Part shown: positions 1 to 8,825 of the stretch, piece by piece
Layout: each line of letters opens with the position of its first letter
How positions within the stretch are numbered: the stretch's first letter is position 1
DNA from: Flagellatimonas centrodinii
GTDB lineage: Bacteria; Pseudomonadota; Gammaproteobacteria; Nevskiales; Nevskiaceae
Assembly: GCF_016918765.2 (NCBI RefSeq)
Contig: NZ_CP092104.1
Span: forward strand, 1,922,001 to 1,986,000
Reading direction: 5' to 3'
Length of the DNA: 64,000 nt
Position numbers and translations under genes: made by a program
Notes under the pieces: model-generated
The model's database searches: none
Told to the model about the DNA's origin: nothing
What the model saw: only the letters and a program-made list of their open reading frames with translations

Positions 1-85
1 ATCCTCATCGTTGGTGGCGTGCGCGCCCGAAGGTGCCGCTTGACGGGCACGACGGAATGTCGGTCGACGGCCGCCGACGCGTCGG
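1..85. other. Window edge, no gene seen
   Basis: The 85 bases before the mtgA stop codon hold no supported coding sequence. They may be the start of the intergenic region downstream of mtgA. Confidence 0.4.
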
Positions 86-757
86 TCAGGGGACGATGCC
101 GTCCAGCCACGCCGGCCCCAGTTGCGCCATCTGATCTTCGATCCACCGGCCGCGCTCACGCACATAGTCCCCCGGGGCATCGGCCCGGTAGCGCGACGGT
201 GCCGGTAGCGATGCGGCCAGCAGTGCCGCCTCCGACGGGCTGAGTCCGGCTGCCGGCTTCAACCAATAGTGCGCAGCAGCCGCTTCCACGCCGTACAGGC
301 CGGGTCCGAGCTCGGCGATGTTGAGGTAGACCTCGAGGATGCGACGCTTCGACCAGAGGATTTCGATCAACAGGGTGTAGCCCGCTTCCAGCCCCTTTCG
401 CACCCAGCTGCGGCCCCGCCAGAGAAACAGATTCTTCGCCACCTGCTGACTGATCGTCGACGCCCCCCGGGTGTGGCCACCTTCGGCGTTGTGATCCAGG
501 GCATCGCGGATCGCTTTGAGATCGAAGCCGTGGTGGGCAGGAAAACGCTGATCCTCGGCCGCAACGAAGGCCAACGGAACATGCTTCGGCAGGGTTTCCA
601 GAGCCACCCAACGCTGACGCACCGGCGGCCCTTCACGATCAAACACATCTGCAGCCATGAACGCGGTGATCGGTGGTGGCAGCACTGCAAGTACCGCCAC
701 CGGGACGACCGTCAGCAGCAACAGGGTGGCCAGCGCGATCCAGAGCAGACGTTTCAT
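86..757 (-). CDS. mtgA: Monofunctional peptidoglycan glycosyltransferase MtgA
   Basis: GT51 enzyme that polymerises lipid II into glycan strands without a transpeptidase domain, acting at the periplasmic face of the inner membrane. The chosen start gives 223 residues, normal for MtgA. It begins [15 protein letters not shown], and one N-terminal membrane helix spans about residues 3-25. GT51 motif I is visible as [12 protein letters not shown], with the catalytic Glu, and motif II as [16 protein letters not shown]. The reading frame stays open 13 codons further upstream, but the ATG at 757 is preceded by GGGGAC and opens directly on the membrane helix, so it is preferred. The gene is divergent from the leader peptide at 843. 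Confidence 0.93.
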   Translation of the reverse strand: MKRLLWIALATLLLLTVVPVAVLAVLPPPITAFMAADVFDREGPPVRQRWVALETLPKHVPLAFVAAEDQRFPAHHGFDLKAIRDALDHNAEGGHTRGASTISQQVAKNLFLWRGRSWVRKGLEAGYTLLIEILWSKRRILEVYLNIAELGPGLYGVEAAAAHYWLKPAAGLSPSEAALLAASLPAPSRYRADAPGDYVRERGRWIEDQMAQLGPAWLDGIVP

Positions 758-782
758 CGAGTCCCCGTTGACATTGATCCCA

Positions 783-802
783 CCGAGAGTGGACACTCTC
801 GG
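783..802. promoter_or_regulatory. 8-bp inverted repeat between mtgA and the leader ORF
   Basis: CCGAGAGT and ACTCTCGG flank a GGAC loop. The repeat lies in the divergent mtgA/leader region, just after a TTGACA hexamer at 768-773 that could be a -35 box for rightward transcription. No convincing -10 follows. It could be an operator or an RNA hairpin. Confidence 0.4.
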
Positions 803-842
803 CTCGAATTCTCAACCTGTTCACAGCCACCCGCCCCTGCTC

Positions 843-905
843 ATGACGCCGATGTTCGCCAAAGCCGTCATTGCCGTGCTCGTCGTCGTAAACGACGCGC
901 CGTAG
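843..905 (+). CDS. Leader peptide rich in Val/Leu/Ile codons (IvbL-like)
   Basis: A 20-codon ORF reads MTPMFAKAVIAVLVVVNDAP and stops at TAG. The run V-I-A-V-L-V-V-V and the ending close to VVVVGNAP resemble the E. coli ilvB leader peptide IvbL, which senses valine and leucine tRNA charging. The stop codon lies 22 nt before a strong terminator hairpin, the geometry expected of a transcription attenuator. The ribosome-binding site is weak. An acetolactate-synthase-like fragment follows at 1004, which fits branched-chain amino acid control. The call rests on composition and layout; homology has not been tested. Confidence 0.6.
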   Translation: MTPMFAKAVIAVLVVVNDAP

Positions 906-925
906 GGGACGTTGCTGCTTGATCC

Positions 926-960
926 AACCCCCGTCGGCGCAGTCCGGCGGGGGTTTCTCG
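926..960 (+). terminator. Attenuator-type intrinsic terminator
   Basis: Ten-bp stem 928-937/944-953 (CCCCCGTCGG against CCGGCGGGGG, one G-U wobble) with a 6-nt loop, followed by TTTCTCGTTTCT. The GGGG at 904-907, overlapping the end of the leader ORF, could pair with the CCCC of the 5' arm and form a competing structure. Confidence 0.7.
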
Positions 961-1003
961 TTTCTGGGGCCCGCCGGTATCGCCGACACCACCGAGCCCA
1001 CCG

Positions 1004-1348
1004 ATGAATGCATCACCCCGCCCAACCGAGATCGCACCGCCGCTGCAGTGGCGGACCTCGACGACCTCTTCGCTGCCAACGCTGGTCGCTGAAGTGGCGC
1101 AAGCCCATTGTGCCCACACCGCGCTGCTGGTGCTGGCGGTGCGTGATCGTGCCGATGTGCGCGCCGGGCTGGCCGGTATCTGCCTGATGCCCTTCACCCG
1201 TGCGCAGTACCGGGTCGACAGTGCCGAGGAGTGGGCAGCGGTGCTCGATGACGCCCGCCGGGTGTCACGGCTGTCGCCGGCCGGCCCAGTACTGATCGAG
1301 GTTGCGCCCGAACTCCAGGGTCAGCTCGGCGCTGCGCCCTTCAAGTGA
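1004..1348 (+). CDS. Short ORF resembling a fragment of acetolactate synthase large subunit
   Basis: The ORF encodes 114 residues. From about residue 42 the pattern LLVLAV, GICLMPFTRAQYRV and AGPVLIEVAPELQ resembles the stretch of acetolactate synthase (IlvB/IlvG, TPP-enzyme N-terminal domain) that runs from the substrate-side strand to the RPGPVLVDIPKDVQ motif. The usual N-terminal ESGADLL/FGYPG region, the FAD domain and the TPP-binding domain are all absent, since the full enzyme is about 550 residues. It follows a leader peptide and terminator of the ilv attenuator kind and runs directly into the 140-bp repeat. It may be a decayed remnant or a small stand-alone protein. Confidence 0.45.
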   Translation: MNASPRPTEIAPPLQWRTSTTSSLPTLVAEVAQAHCAHTALLVLAVRDRADVRAGLAGICLMPFTRAQYRVDSAEEWAAVLDDARRVSRLSPAGPVLIEVAPELQGQLGAAPFK

Positions 1349-1690
1349 CAGGCAGGCCCGGATTGCGCCAGAGTTTCAAGGTGGGCTCGGCCTGGTTCAG
1401 GGTGTAGAAGTAGCGACGCGCGCCACCGCGCGAGGGGCCCCGTAGGGGATCGCGCGCAGGCGAAGCCGGCGCTGTGCACTTCAGATGACGGGCAAACCCA
1501 AATTGCGCCAGAGTTTCAAGGTGGGCTCGGCCTGGTTCAGGGTGTAGAAGTAGCGACGCGCGCCACCGCGCGAGGGGCCCCGTAGGGGATCGCGCGCAGG
1601 CGAAGCCGGCGCTGTGCACTTCAGATGACGGGCAAACCCAAATTGCGCCAGAGTTTCAAGGTGGGCTCGGCCTGGTTCAGGGTGTAGAAG
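1341..1690. repeat. 140-bp tandem repeat carrying copies of the metF 3' end
   Basis: The unit is 70 bp of metF 3' end (E) plus 70 bp of extra sequence (X), in the order E'-X-E-X-E. The right-most E (1621-1690) is the real end of metF. Bases 1362-1550 and 1502-1690 are identical at a period of 140. The seven differences of copy 1 from copy 2 all lie in 1344-1361 and are all G/A transitions. Each X holds a palindromic hairpin (1427-1456 and 1567-1596): CGCGCGA and TCGCGCG form the outer stem and CCCC/GGGG the inner stem around GTA. The period is not a multiple of three, so short minus-strand reading frames through the copies are not meaningful. Confidence 0.95.
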
Positions 1691-2481
1691 TGCACCCCCG
1701 GCGCTCCGCCCTTCAACAGCGTTTCGCACAGCCGGCTCACCACTTCCAGCCCGAAGGCCTGCACCGACGCCTTGTCGTCGCCGTAAGCCTCAAGCCGCAG
1801 ACGCACCCAGCGCGGCACCTCCGCGCCACAGGCTGCGGAAAAGCGCAGCAGCTGGGCCGTATTGACGATGGGCATCACGCCTGGAACCACCGGTACCTGC
1901 AGCCCTGCCTGCGTGCAGCGCTCGACGAAATCAAAGTAGGCATCGGCGTTGTAGAAGTACTGGGTGACAGCGCCATCGGCACCCGCCTGTACCTTGCGAA
2001 CGAAATGCCTGAAGTCCGCCGCAGGATCGGTCGCCTGCGGGTGGACTTCGGGATACGCCGCCACCTCGAGCGTGAAGTGGTCACCATGCTGCTCGCGAAC
2101 GAATGCCACCAACTCATCGGCATAGCGCAGCTCACCAGGGGCGGCGTTACTCAGGCTGGTGGCAGGCAGGTCGCCGCGCAATGCCACGATGCGGGTCACG
2201 CCGGAGTCGCGATACTGTTGCAGCAACTGAGCGATTCGAGCCCGGCTGGAGCCGACGCAGGTGAGGTGGGGCGCGGCCTCGATGCCGGTGCGGCTGGCCA
2301 CTTGGCGGACCGCTTCAGCGGTCCCGTCCTGTTCGGAGCCGCCCGCGCCATAGGTCACGCTGAAGAAAGCCGGTTTGACGGCTGCGAGGTCGTCAATCAG
2401 CGACGGCAACTTCTCCCAACCGACCGGCGTTCGCGGCGGGAAAAGTTCGAACGAAAAGTGCAGATCGCTGGGCACGCTCAC
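1621..2481 (-). CDS. metF: Methylenetetrahydrofolate reductase
   Basis: Reduces 5,10-methylene-THF to 5-methyl-THF, supplying the methyl group for methionine synthesis. The protein has 286 residues, close to the usual 290-300. It opens with SFELFPPRTP, carries TYGAGGS (typical SVTYGAGGS motif), RIVALRGDLP and the FAD-barrel motifs AQYFYN-like TQYFYN and VPGVMPI, and ends LWRNLGLPVI. The start is GTG at 2481, overlapping the upstream GNAT stop by four bases (GTGA), which suggests translational coupling. It sits with ahcY and metK in a methyl-cycle cluster. Its 3' end is copied twice in the adjacent tandem repeat, but the gene itself is intact. Confidence 0.95.
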   Translation of the reverse strand: MSVPSDLHFSFELFPPRTPVGWEKLPSLIDDLAAVKPAFFSVTYGAGGSEQDGTAEAVRQVASRTGIEAAPHLTCVGSSRARIAQLLQQYRDSGVTRIVALRGDLPATSLSNAAPGELRYADELVAFVREQHGDHFTLEVAAYPEVHPQATDPAADFRHFVRKVQAGADGAVTQYFYNADAYFDFVERCTQAGLQVPVVPGVMPIVNTAQLLRFSAACGAEVPRWVRLRLEAYGDDKASVQAFGLEVVSRLCETLLKGGAPGVHFYTLNQAEPTLKLWRNLGLPVI

Positions 2482-2900
2482 AGGCGTTTCTCATAAAAGT
2501 GACGGTCATGACCCTCACTGAAATTGCGGATGCTACCGAAGCGGCTGAACCCCAGCTTCTCGTAAAAGCGGGGGGCCTGGAACTCGAACGTGTCCAGAAA
2601 AATGCCACGGTAGCCCTTGTCTCGGGCGGCCTGTTCGGCGGTTCGCATCAGGGCAGAGCCCAGGCCGCTGCGGCGGTAGGGCTCGGTGACCACCAGAATG
2701 TCAACGTGCAACCAATAACTGCGCCACTCGCCGAGAAGGCCGCCGATCAGGCGGCCCTCCGGGTTGTGCGCGGCCAGTCGGAAGCGGTCGTAGGGCGCGC
2801 GGCCGATGAACTGCTGGTTGTAGTCCTTCAGCAGTTCGATGATGGCATTGGCGGTCGCATCCCCGCTGTCGTCCAGCGGGGCAATAGCCCAGTCCGACAT
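2478..2900 (-). CDS. GNAT family N-acetyltransferase
   Basis: A 140-residue protein with the GNAT fold. A central strand HVDILVVTEPYRRSGLGSAL contains the acetyl-CoA pyrophosphate loop R-R-S-G-L-G (the Q/RxxGxG/A motif A), followed by the C-terminal FYEKLGFSRFG motif B. The substrate cannot be read from the sequence. It lies 8 bp downstream of ahcY and overlaps the metF start, so it is probably part of one ahcY-GNAT-metF transcript. This suggests only co-expression, not a proven role in the methyl cycle. Confidence 0.85.
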   Translation of the reverse strand: MSDWAIAPLDDSGDATANAIIELLKDYNQQFIGRAPYDRFRLAAHNPEGRLIGGLLGEWRSYWLHVDILVVTEPYRRSGLGSALMRTAEQAARDKGYRGIFLDTFEFQAPRFYEKLGFSRFGSIRNFSEGHDRHFYEKRL

Positions 2901-2908
2901 GTGCGGCC

Positions 2909-4351
<1,443 letters not shown>

Positions 4352-4381
4352 GAGGGGACTCCGTTATTCGATGCGGCATTA

Positions 4382-4407
4382 TATCCGCTTATACGGATAC
4401 AAGGATA
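4382..4407 (-). promoter_or_regulatory. Palindromic operator with -10 box upstream of ahcY
   Basis: On the minus strand TATCCG-TATAAG-CGGATA forms an 18-bp palindrome (4382-4399) and runs into TATAAT, a likely -10 box. A further half-site TATCC lies eight bases upstream. The metK upstream region carries the same arrangement. ArsR-type SAH sensors (SahR) are known to control metK/ahcY in proteobacteria, but none is encoded in this window. Confidence 0.65.
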
Positions 4408-4424
4408 ATTGTGCGGGATGTGAC

Positions 4425-4450
4425 AAAAAAGGCCGCACAGGGCGGCCTTT
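4425..4450 (-). terminator. Intrinsic terminator after metK
   Basis: A GGCCGC/GCGGCC stem with a short loop is followed on the minus strand by TTTTTT. AAAA precedes the stem, so it could also work in the other direction. It separates metK from ahcY. Confidence 0.8.
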
Positions 4451-4461
4451 TCGGAGGGGTG

Positions 4462-5682
4462 TCAGCGGGCGTCCGCCGCGAGTGCTTCGGCTCTATCCGT
4501 CTTCTCCCAGGGGAAACTGGTGAAGGTCTCGGTCTTGCGCACCTTCTGGCCGTTCTCGACGACATCGAAGGCGTAGGTCATCTCCGCCGGCTGGCGGCCG
4601 AAGTGACCATAGGCGGCGGTGGCTTGGTACATCGGGTGCAGCAGGTCGAGCATTTTCGAGATGGCGTAGGGGCGCAGATCGAAGTGGGCCCGCACCAGCT
4701 GTTCAAGGCGCTCGTCACTGACCTTGCCGGTGCCGAAGCTGGTGACGTAGATCGAGGTGGGTTCGGCCACGCCGATGGCGTAGCTCACCTGGACTTCGCA
4801 CTTCTCCGCCAGGCCAGCGGCGACAATATTCTTGGCGACGTAGCGGGCAGCATACGCCGCCGAGCGGTCCACCTTGGAGGGGTCCTTGCCGGAGAAGGCG
4901 CCGCCGCCGTGGCGGGCATAGCCGCCGTAGGTGTCGACGATGATCTTTCGTCCGGTCAGGCCGCAATCGCCCACCGGACCACCGATGATGAACTGGCCGG
5001 TGGGGTTGATGTGGAACTGGGTGTCCTTGTGCAGCAGCTCGGCCGGGAGTACCTGTTTGATGATCAGCTCCATTACCGCCTCACGCAGCTTGGCCTGGCT
5101 GACGTCGGGGTCGTGCTGGGTCGACAGCACCACCGCATCAATGGCGGTCGGCTTGCCATCGGTATAGCGCAGCGTGACCTGACTCTTGGCATCCGGGCGC
5201 AGCCACGGCAGCTGCCCCGATTTGCGGGCTTCGGCCTGGCGCTCGACGATGCGATGCGACAGCTGGATTGGCGCCGGCATCAGCACGTCGGTCTCGTTGC
5301 AGGCGTAGCCGAACATCAGGCCCTGGTCGCCAGCGCCCTGGTCTTCGGGCCGCGCTCGGTCGACGCCCTGGGCAATATCCACACTCTGCTTGCCGATGAC
5401 ATTGAGCACGCCGCAGGTGGCGCCGTCGAAGCCAACCTGGGAGCTGGTGTAGCCAATGTCGAGAATGACCTTGCGAACCAGTTCTTCCAGGTCGACCCAG
5501 GCGCTGGTGGTCACTTCGCCGGCGACCACCGCGATGCCGGTCTTGACCAGCGTCTCACAGGCGACGCGGGCGTACTTGTCCTGTGCCAGCAGGGCATCGA
5601 GTACGGCATCGGAAATTTGGTCCGCCACCTTATCCGGGTGGCCTTCGGAAACGGATTCGGAGGTGAACAGGTACTGGCTCAC
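4462..5682 (-). CDS. metK: S-adenosylmethionine synthetase
   Basis: Forms SAM from methionine and ATP. The chosen GTG start at 5682 gives 406 residues beginning (M)[17 protein letters not shown], the conserved family N-terminus. The frame stays open upstream of that, but the additional 51 residues do not resemble MetK. The conserved [12 protein letters not shown] hexapeptide region and the [19 protein letters not shown] phosphate loop are both present. It ends with a terminator before ahcY. A palindrome at 5769-5784, matching that in front of ahcY, lies about 90 bp upstream of the start. Confidence 0.97.
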   Translation of the reverse strand: MSQYLFTSESVSEGHPDKVADQISDAVLDALLAQDKYARVACETLVKTGIAVVAGEVTTSAWVDLEELVRKVILDIGYTSSQVGFDGATCGVLNVIGKQSVDIAQGVDRARPEDQGAGDQGLMFGYACNETDVLMPAPIQLSHRIVERQAEARKSGQLPWLRPDAKSQVTLRYTDGKPTAIDAVVLSTQHDPDVSQAKLREAVMELIIKQVLPAELLHKDTQFHINPTGQFIIGGPVGDCGLTGRKIIVDTYGGYARHGGGAFSGKDPSKVDRSAAYAARYVAKNIVAAGLAEKCEVQVSYAIGVAEPTSIYVTSFGTGKVSDERLEQLVRAHFDLRPYAISKMLDLLHPMYQATAAYGHFGRQPAEMTYAFDVVENGQKVRKTETFTSFPWEKTDRAEALAADAR

Positions 5683-5767
5683 GGGCGGGACCTCAATCAG
5701 TGGGGTGGGGCAGCAGGGTCGGCATGATGCCGCAGAAGGATCGCCGGAGTGTGACTGCCGACGGTTT

Positions 5768-5793
5768 AATCCGCTTATGCGGATATGCAGATA
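5768..5793 (-). promoter_or_regulatory. Palindromic operator upstream of metK
   Basis: The minus strand reads ATCCG-CATAAG-CGGAT (16-bp palindrome, 5769-5784), with a TATC half-site eight bases upstream. The arrangement TATC-N4-TATCCG-Y-ATAAGCGGAT is common to the metK and ahcY sites, which argues for a common regulator of the methyl cycle. Confidence 0.6.
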
Positions 5794-5932
5794 ATAGCAG
5801 TGCGGCAGCGCTGGCGCCATCCCGGTGCCGTGCACTGGCGGAGTCGGCGGTCGCCGCGCTCGACCCTACAGTTCAGTTTCGGTTCATCGCCGCCGGGCAC
5901 CATGGGGTCCATCGCGGTACGGGTGTGCCATT

Positions 5933-5959
5933 TTGTCTCGACGACTCATGTAGCATAAT
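5933..5959 (+). promoter_or_regulatory. Candidate sigma70 promoter for the OmpA-family gene
   Basis: TTGTCT (5933-5938) and CATAAT (5954-5959) are separated by 15 bp; shifting the -35 box to TTTTGT gives 17 bp. The downstream leader contains AGGGGA, a good ribosome-binding site, 10 bases before the ATG at 6035. The preceding stretch 5836-5930 shows nothing else. Confidence 0.4.
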
Positions 5960-6034
5960 GGCGATGCTCGCTTTAATAACTCGGCGCGGGAGCCGATCTT
6001 TACAAGCGTTTCGCTTTCTCAGGGGAAATCACTA

Positions 6035-7117
6035 ATGTTCAAGTTCATGTCGTCCGCAATTGCTGTTGGTGCGGTGTGTCTGGCCGGTGCGGCGCACGCC
6101 GCTGAGCCCTACGCCCTGCGTCCGTACTTCGAGATTGGTCCGAAGTTCATCTTTTCCGATGATGACCGTATGACTGACGACGGCACCGGCTTCCATTTCG
6201 GTGCGGGCGTTCCGCTCCATCGCTATTTCGGCCTTGAGCTGAACCTCCACCATTCCTGGTTCGATGCCGACGGCAGCGTTGGCAGCGTCGACTGGAAAGA
6301 GCGTGGTCTTGAAACCAATGCGCTGTTCACCTACCCGCTGTCGCATGGCTGGGTGCCCTACGCCTCCATCGGGATCGGTCTTGCCGAGTCGGATCTGGAC
6401 GGCGTCGGCGACACGCTCGACACCACCTATTCTTACGGTGCCGGTATCTTCAAGTACTTCAACACGCTGGGTGCCCGCCTGGACGTGAAGTACCGCGAAC
6501 TGGACTTCAACGACAGCCTCGGCGGTAGTGGTGTGGCGGGCGGCGCTGGGCAGCGGCTTGAAGATCTGGTTGTGCGCCTTGGCCTGGTGATTCCGTTTGG
6601 TGATGCGCTGGAATACGGCCCCAAGGCCGCGCCAGTTGCCGCCGTGGTGGACAGCGATGGCGACGGCGTGCCCGACACGGCCGACCTCTGCCCCGACACC
6701 CCGGCCGGCACGGAAGTGGATGCCAAGGGTTGCCCGAAGGCGCAGGAAATCGGCGATGCCGAACCGGCCGCTGCCCTGCTCGACGAAACCGTCTACTTCG
6801 AATTCGACAAGTCGGACCTGACCGCCGCCGCGCGTGCCAAGCTCGACGCGATTGCCGCTGCCATCGCCGAAGCCGGTGATGCGGTGCTGTCGATCAAGCT
6901 GGCCGGCCACACCGACGAGATCGGCACCGATGCCTACAACCAGGCGCTGTCCGAGCGCCGTGCCGGTTCGGTGCGCGACTACCTGAGCCGCAAGGGCATC
7001 GCCGCTGACCTGCTGTCGCTGACGGCCTACGGCGAAACCCGCCCGGCGGCCAGCAACGACACCGAAGCCGGTCGTGCGCAGAACCGTCGCGTCAACGTCG
7101 AAGCCACCAAGCGCTAA
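6035..7117 (+). CDS. OmpA-family outer-membrane protein with TSP3 linker
   Basis: A 360-residue protein expected to fold as an eight-stranded outer-membrane barrel tethered to peptidoglycan. The signal peptide MFKFMSSAIAVGAVCLAGAAHA ends at an AHA cleavage site. Residues about 25-195 alternate as barrel strands. A calcium-binding thrombospondin type-3-like linker (DSDGDGVPDTADLCPDTPAG) follows near residue 208. The C-terminal OmpA domain has FEFDKSDL, AGHTDEIGTDAYNQALSERR and NRRVNVE, including the Asp and Arg that bind diaminopimelate. It stands alone between its own promoter and terminator. Confidence 0.92.
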   Translation: MFKFMSSAIAVGAVCLAGAAHAAEPYALRPYFEIGPKFIFSDDDRMTDDGTGFHFGAGVPLHRYFGLELNLHHSWFDADGSVGSVDWKERGLETNALFTYPLSHGWVPYASIGIGLAESDLDGVGDTLDTTYSYGAGIFKYFNTLGARLDVKYRELDFNDSLGGSGVAGGAGQRLEDLVVRLGLVIPFGDALEYGPKAAPVAAVVDSDGDGVPDTADLCPDTPAGTEVDAKGCPKAQEIGDAEPAAALLDETVYFEFDKSDLTAAARAKLDAIAAAIAEAGDAVLSIKLAGHTDEIGTDAYNQALSERRAGSVRDYLSRKGIAADLLSLTAYGETRPAASNDTEAGRAQNRRVNVEATKR

Positions 7118-7132
7118 GACGGTTGCTGTTTC

Positions 7133-7168
7133 AACCCCCGTCCCGGCTCTCCGGGGCGGGGGTTTTTT
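7133..7168 (+). terminator. Terminator of the OmpA-family gene
   Basis: ACCCCCGTCCCGG pairs with CCGGGGCGGGGGT around a CTCT loop and is followed by TTTTTT. Confidence 0.85.
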
Positions 7169-7205
7169 GTTGGGGCGTCGCGTCTCGGCCATCACCGGGC
7201 CGACG

Positions 7206-7214
7206 TGTGATAAT
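7206..7214 (+). promoter_or_regulatory. Candidate extended -10 promoter of the secretion operon
   Basis: TGTGATAAT fits an extended -10 element (TGN plus a TATAAT-like hexamer). No good -35 box is seen. It lies 78 bp before the chosen start of the TolC-like gene. Confidence 0.35.
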
Positions 7215-7291
7215 GCCGCGCTGACACGGTGGCATGGCCGGAATCGCCGGCCTGCCCACGCTTATTCAACCCGAGTAGCAGACCCTTGCCC

Positions 7292-8821
7292 ATGATGGAC
7301 CTGACCTCGCGACGCATCGTGCGACTGTCGCACCGTGACGCGTTGAACTGCCTGTTGCCGTTGGCGCTGGCCCTGTGGGTCGCCGGCTGTGCTGCGACGC
7401 CGGACAGCCCGCCCCAGACCGTATTGCCGATGGGCGACGAGATGCCGGCCACGGTATCGGCCGACGACGCGTTGCCGGTCGCGGCGCCACCCGCGAACGC
7501 TTCTTCTTCAGGTGCGCCGGATCAGGCGTCGCAGCAGCAGTCGGCCCCGCTCGATCTCAGCCTGCCGCGGGCCGAGCGCGAGTTGGCACGGCTGCCGCAG
7601 GCCCCGGACATGGGAGATCGTCCGGCAGCGCTGGATCTGGGCGATGCCCTTGGCATCGTCTGGCAGCGACACCCGCGGGTGCAGCAGAGCGAGCGTGCCC
7701 TCGAGGCCACCAATTTCGACATCAGCGGGGCCCAGGCCGGCTACTACCCCTACCTCGCGCTGCAGACCGAACAGCGTGACGATGGCGAGAACACCAGCAT
7801 CGTCCGGGTGGTGCAGCCCCTCTGGAACGGCGGCCTGACCGGCGCCCAGGTCGAGATCTCGCGGTCGCAGCAACTGGCCGCGCTGGCGGAACTGAATCGG
7901 GTCCGATTGGAACTCGGGGTCAATACTGCCGAGGCCTATCTCAGCCTGGCTGCCACCAGTGAGCTGGACCAGCAGTGGCGCTCGTACATCGGGGCCCTCG
8001 AAGGCCTGCTTGAATTGATCCGTCGGCGCGCTTCGCAGGGGGTTTCCCCCCAATCGGACGAGCAGACCGTGATGACCCGACTTAGTCAGGCGCGGGCCAG
8101 CGCCCAGGCCAACCGGGCCTTGCTGGTGTCGGCCCGTACCCAGCTGGCCAGCCTGATCGACCTCGCGCCTGAGCGGGTGGAATGGCCGGACCAGCGCCGA
8201 CTGTTGAGCGACGCGGAGCTGCGGGCGGTGGGGCGCGTCAACATCGAAGCGCATCCGCTGCGACAGGCGGCGCAGGCCGCGATTCGCCAGCAGCAGGCCA
8301 CGACACGCGCCAGCAAGGCTGGCCTGTGGCCGCAACTGGCATTCGAGTACCGGCGCCAGGTCGACGGCTTTGTGGTCGACCCCAACAACGATGATGCCGC
8401 GCTGCTGGTGATGCAGTACCAGAGCAACAATGGCCTGCAGGGCTATCGGGCCTACCAGGCCGACCTCGCGCGCACCGCGTCGGCCGAAGCCGCGTTGACG
8501 GCCGCCATTCGCGATGTCAATTCCGCCATTGAAGTGGCGCGTGCGGAACGGGCCTCGGCCCTGATGCAGATCGACGCCCAGGTGGCTGCCGCCGAGTCGG
8601 CGCAGGCGCTGGTCGACAGCTTCCGCCGCCAGTTCGAGGTCGGCCGCAAAAGCTGGTTGGAAGTGCTCAACGCCCAGCGTGAGGCCAACGATGCGGTGTT
8701 GCAGGCCATCAGCGTGCGCCGCAGCCTGTGGTCGGCCAACGCTCGACTGGCGCTGCAGGGGCTGTTCTGGCGACGCCTGTCCGAGCAGGCGCCGGCGATA
8801 AACGTGATTCAGGAAGATTGA
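7292..8821 (+). CDS. TolC-family outer-membrane channel of a type I secretion system (lipoprotein)
   Basis: Outer-membrane factor of the secretion system encoded with the ABC exporter and fusion protein downstream. From the chosen start it has 509 residues. The N-terminus has a hydrophobic stretch LPLALALWVAGC with a lipobox, so the protein is probably lipidated at Cys34. It then shows two TolC-type coiled-coil repeats with periodic Ala/Gln heptads (for example VNTAEAYLSLAATSELDQQW and FEVGRKSWLEVLNAQREAND). The frame opens 21 codons earlier at 7229, but the ATG at 7292 leads into the signal peptide. The ABC gene starts 4 bp after its stop codon. Confidence 0.88.
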   Translation: MMDLTSRRIVRLSHRDALNCLLPLALALWVAGCAATPDSPPQTVLPMGDEMPATVSADDALPVAAPPANASSSGAPDQASQQQSAPLDLSLPRAERELARLPQAPDMGDRPAALDLGDALGIVWQRHPRVQQSERALEATNFDISGAQAGYYPYLALQTEQRDDGENTSIVRVVQPLWNGGLTGAQVEISRSQQLAALAELNRVRLELGVNTAEAYLSLAATSELDQQWRSYIGALEGLLELIRRRASQGVSPQSDEQTVMTRLSQARASAQANRALLVSARTQLASLIDLAPERVEWPDQRRLLSDAELRAVGRVNIEAHPLRQAAQAAIRQQQATTRASKAGLWPQLAFEYRRQVDGFVVDPNNDDAALLVMQYQSNNGLQGYRAYQADLARTASAEAALTAAIRDVNSAIEVARAERASALMQIDAQVAAAESAQALVDSFRRQFEVGRKSWLEVLNAQREANDAVLQAISVRRSLWSANARLALQGLFWRRLSEQAPAINVIQED

Positions 8822-8825
8822 CCGA

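Noticed and set aside
1341-1729. Two minus-strand ORFs through the 140-bp repeat
   Set aside because: They arise from repeated metF ends read across a period not divisible by three, and both end in copied LGLPVI-type tails. No start signals.
4352-4461. SAH or SAM riboswitch upstream of ahcY
   Set aside because: The region holds only a terminator and the palindromic operator; I could not see the conserved core of either riboswitch.
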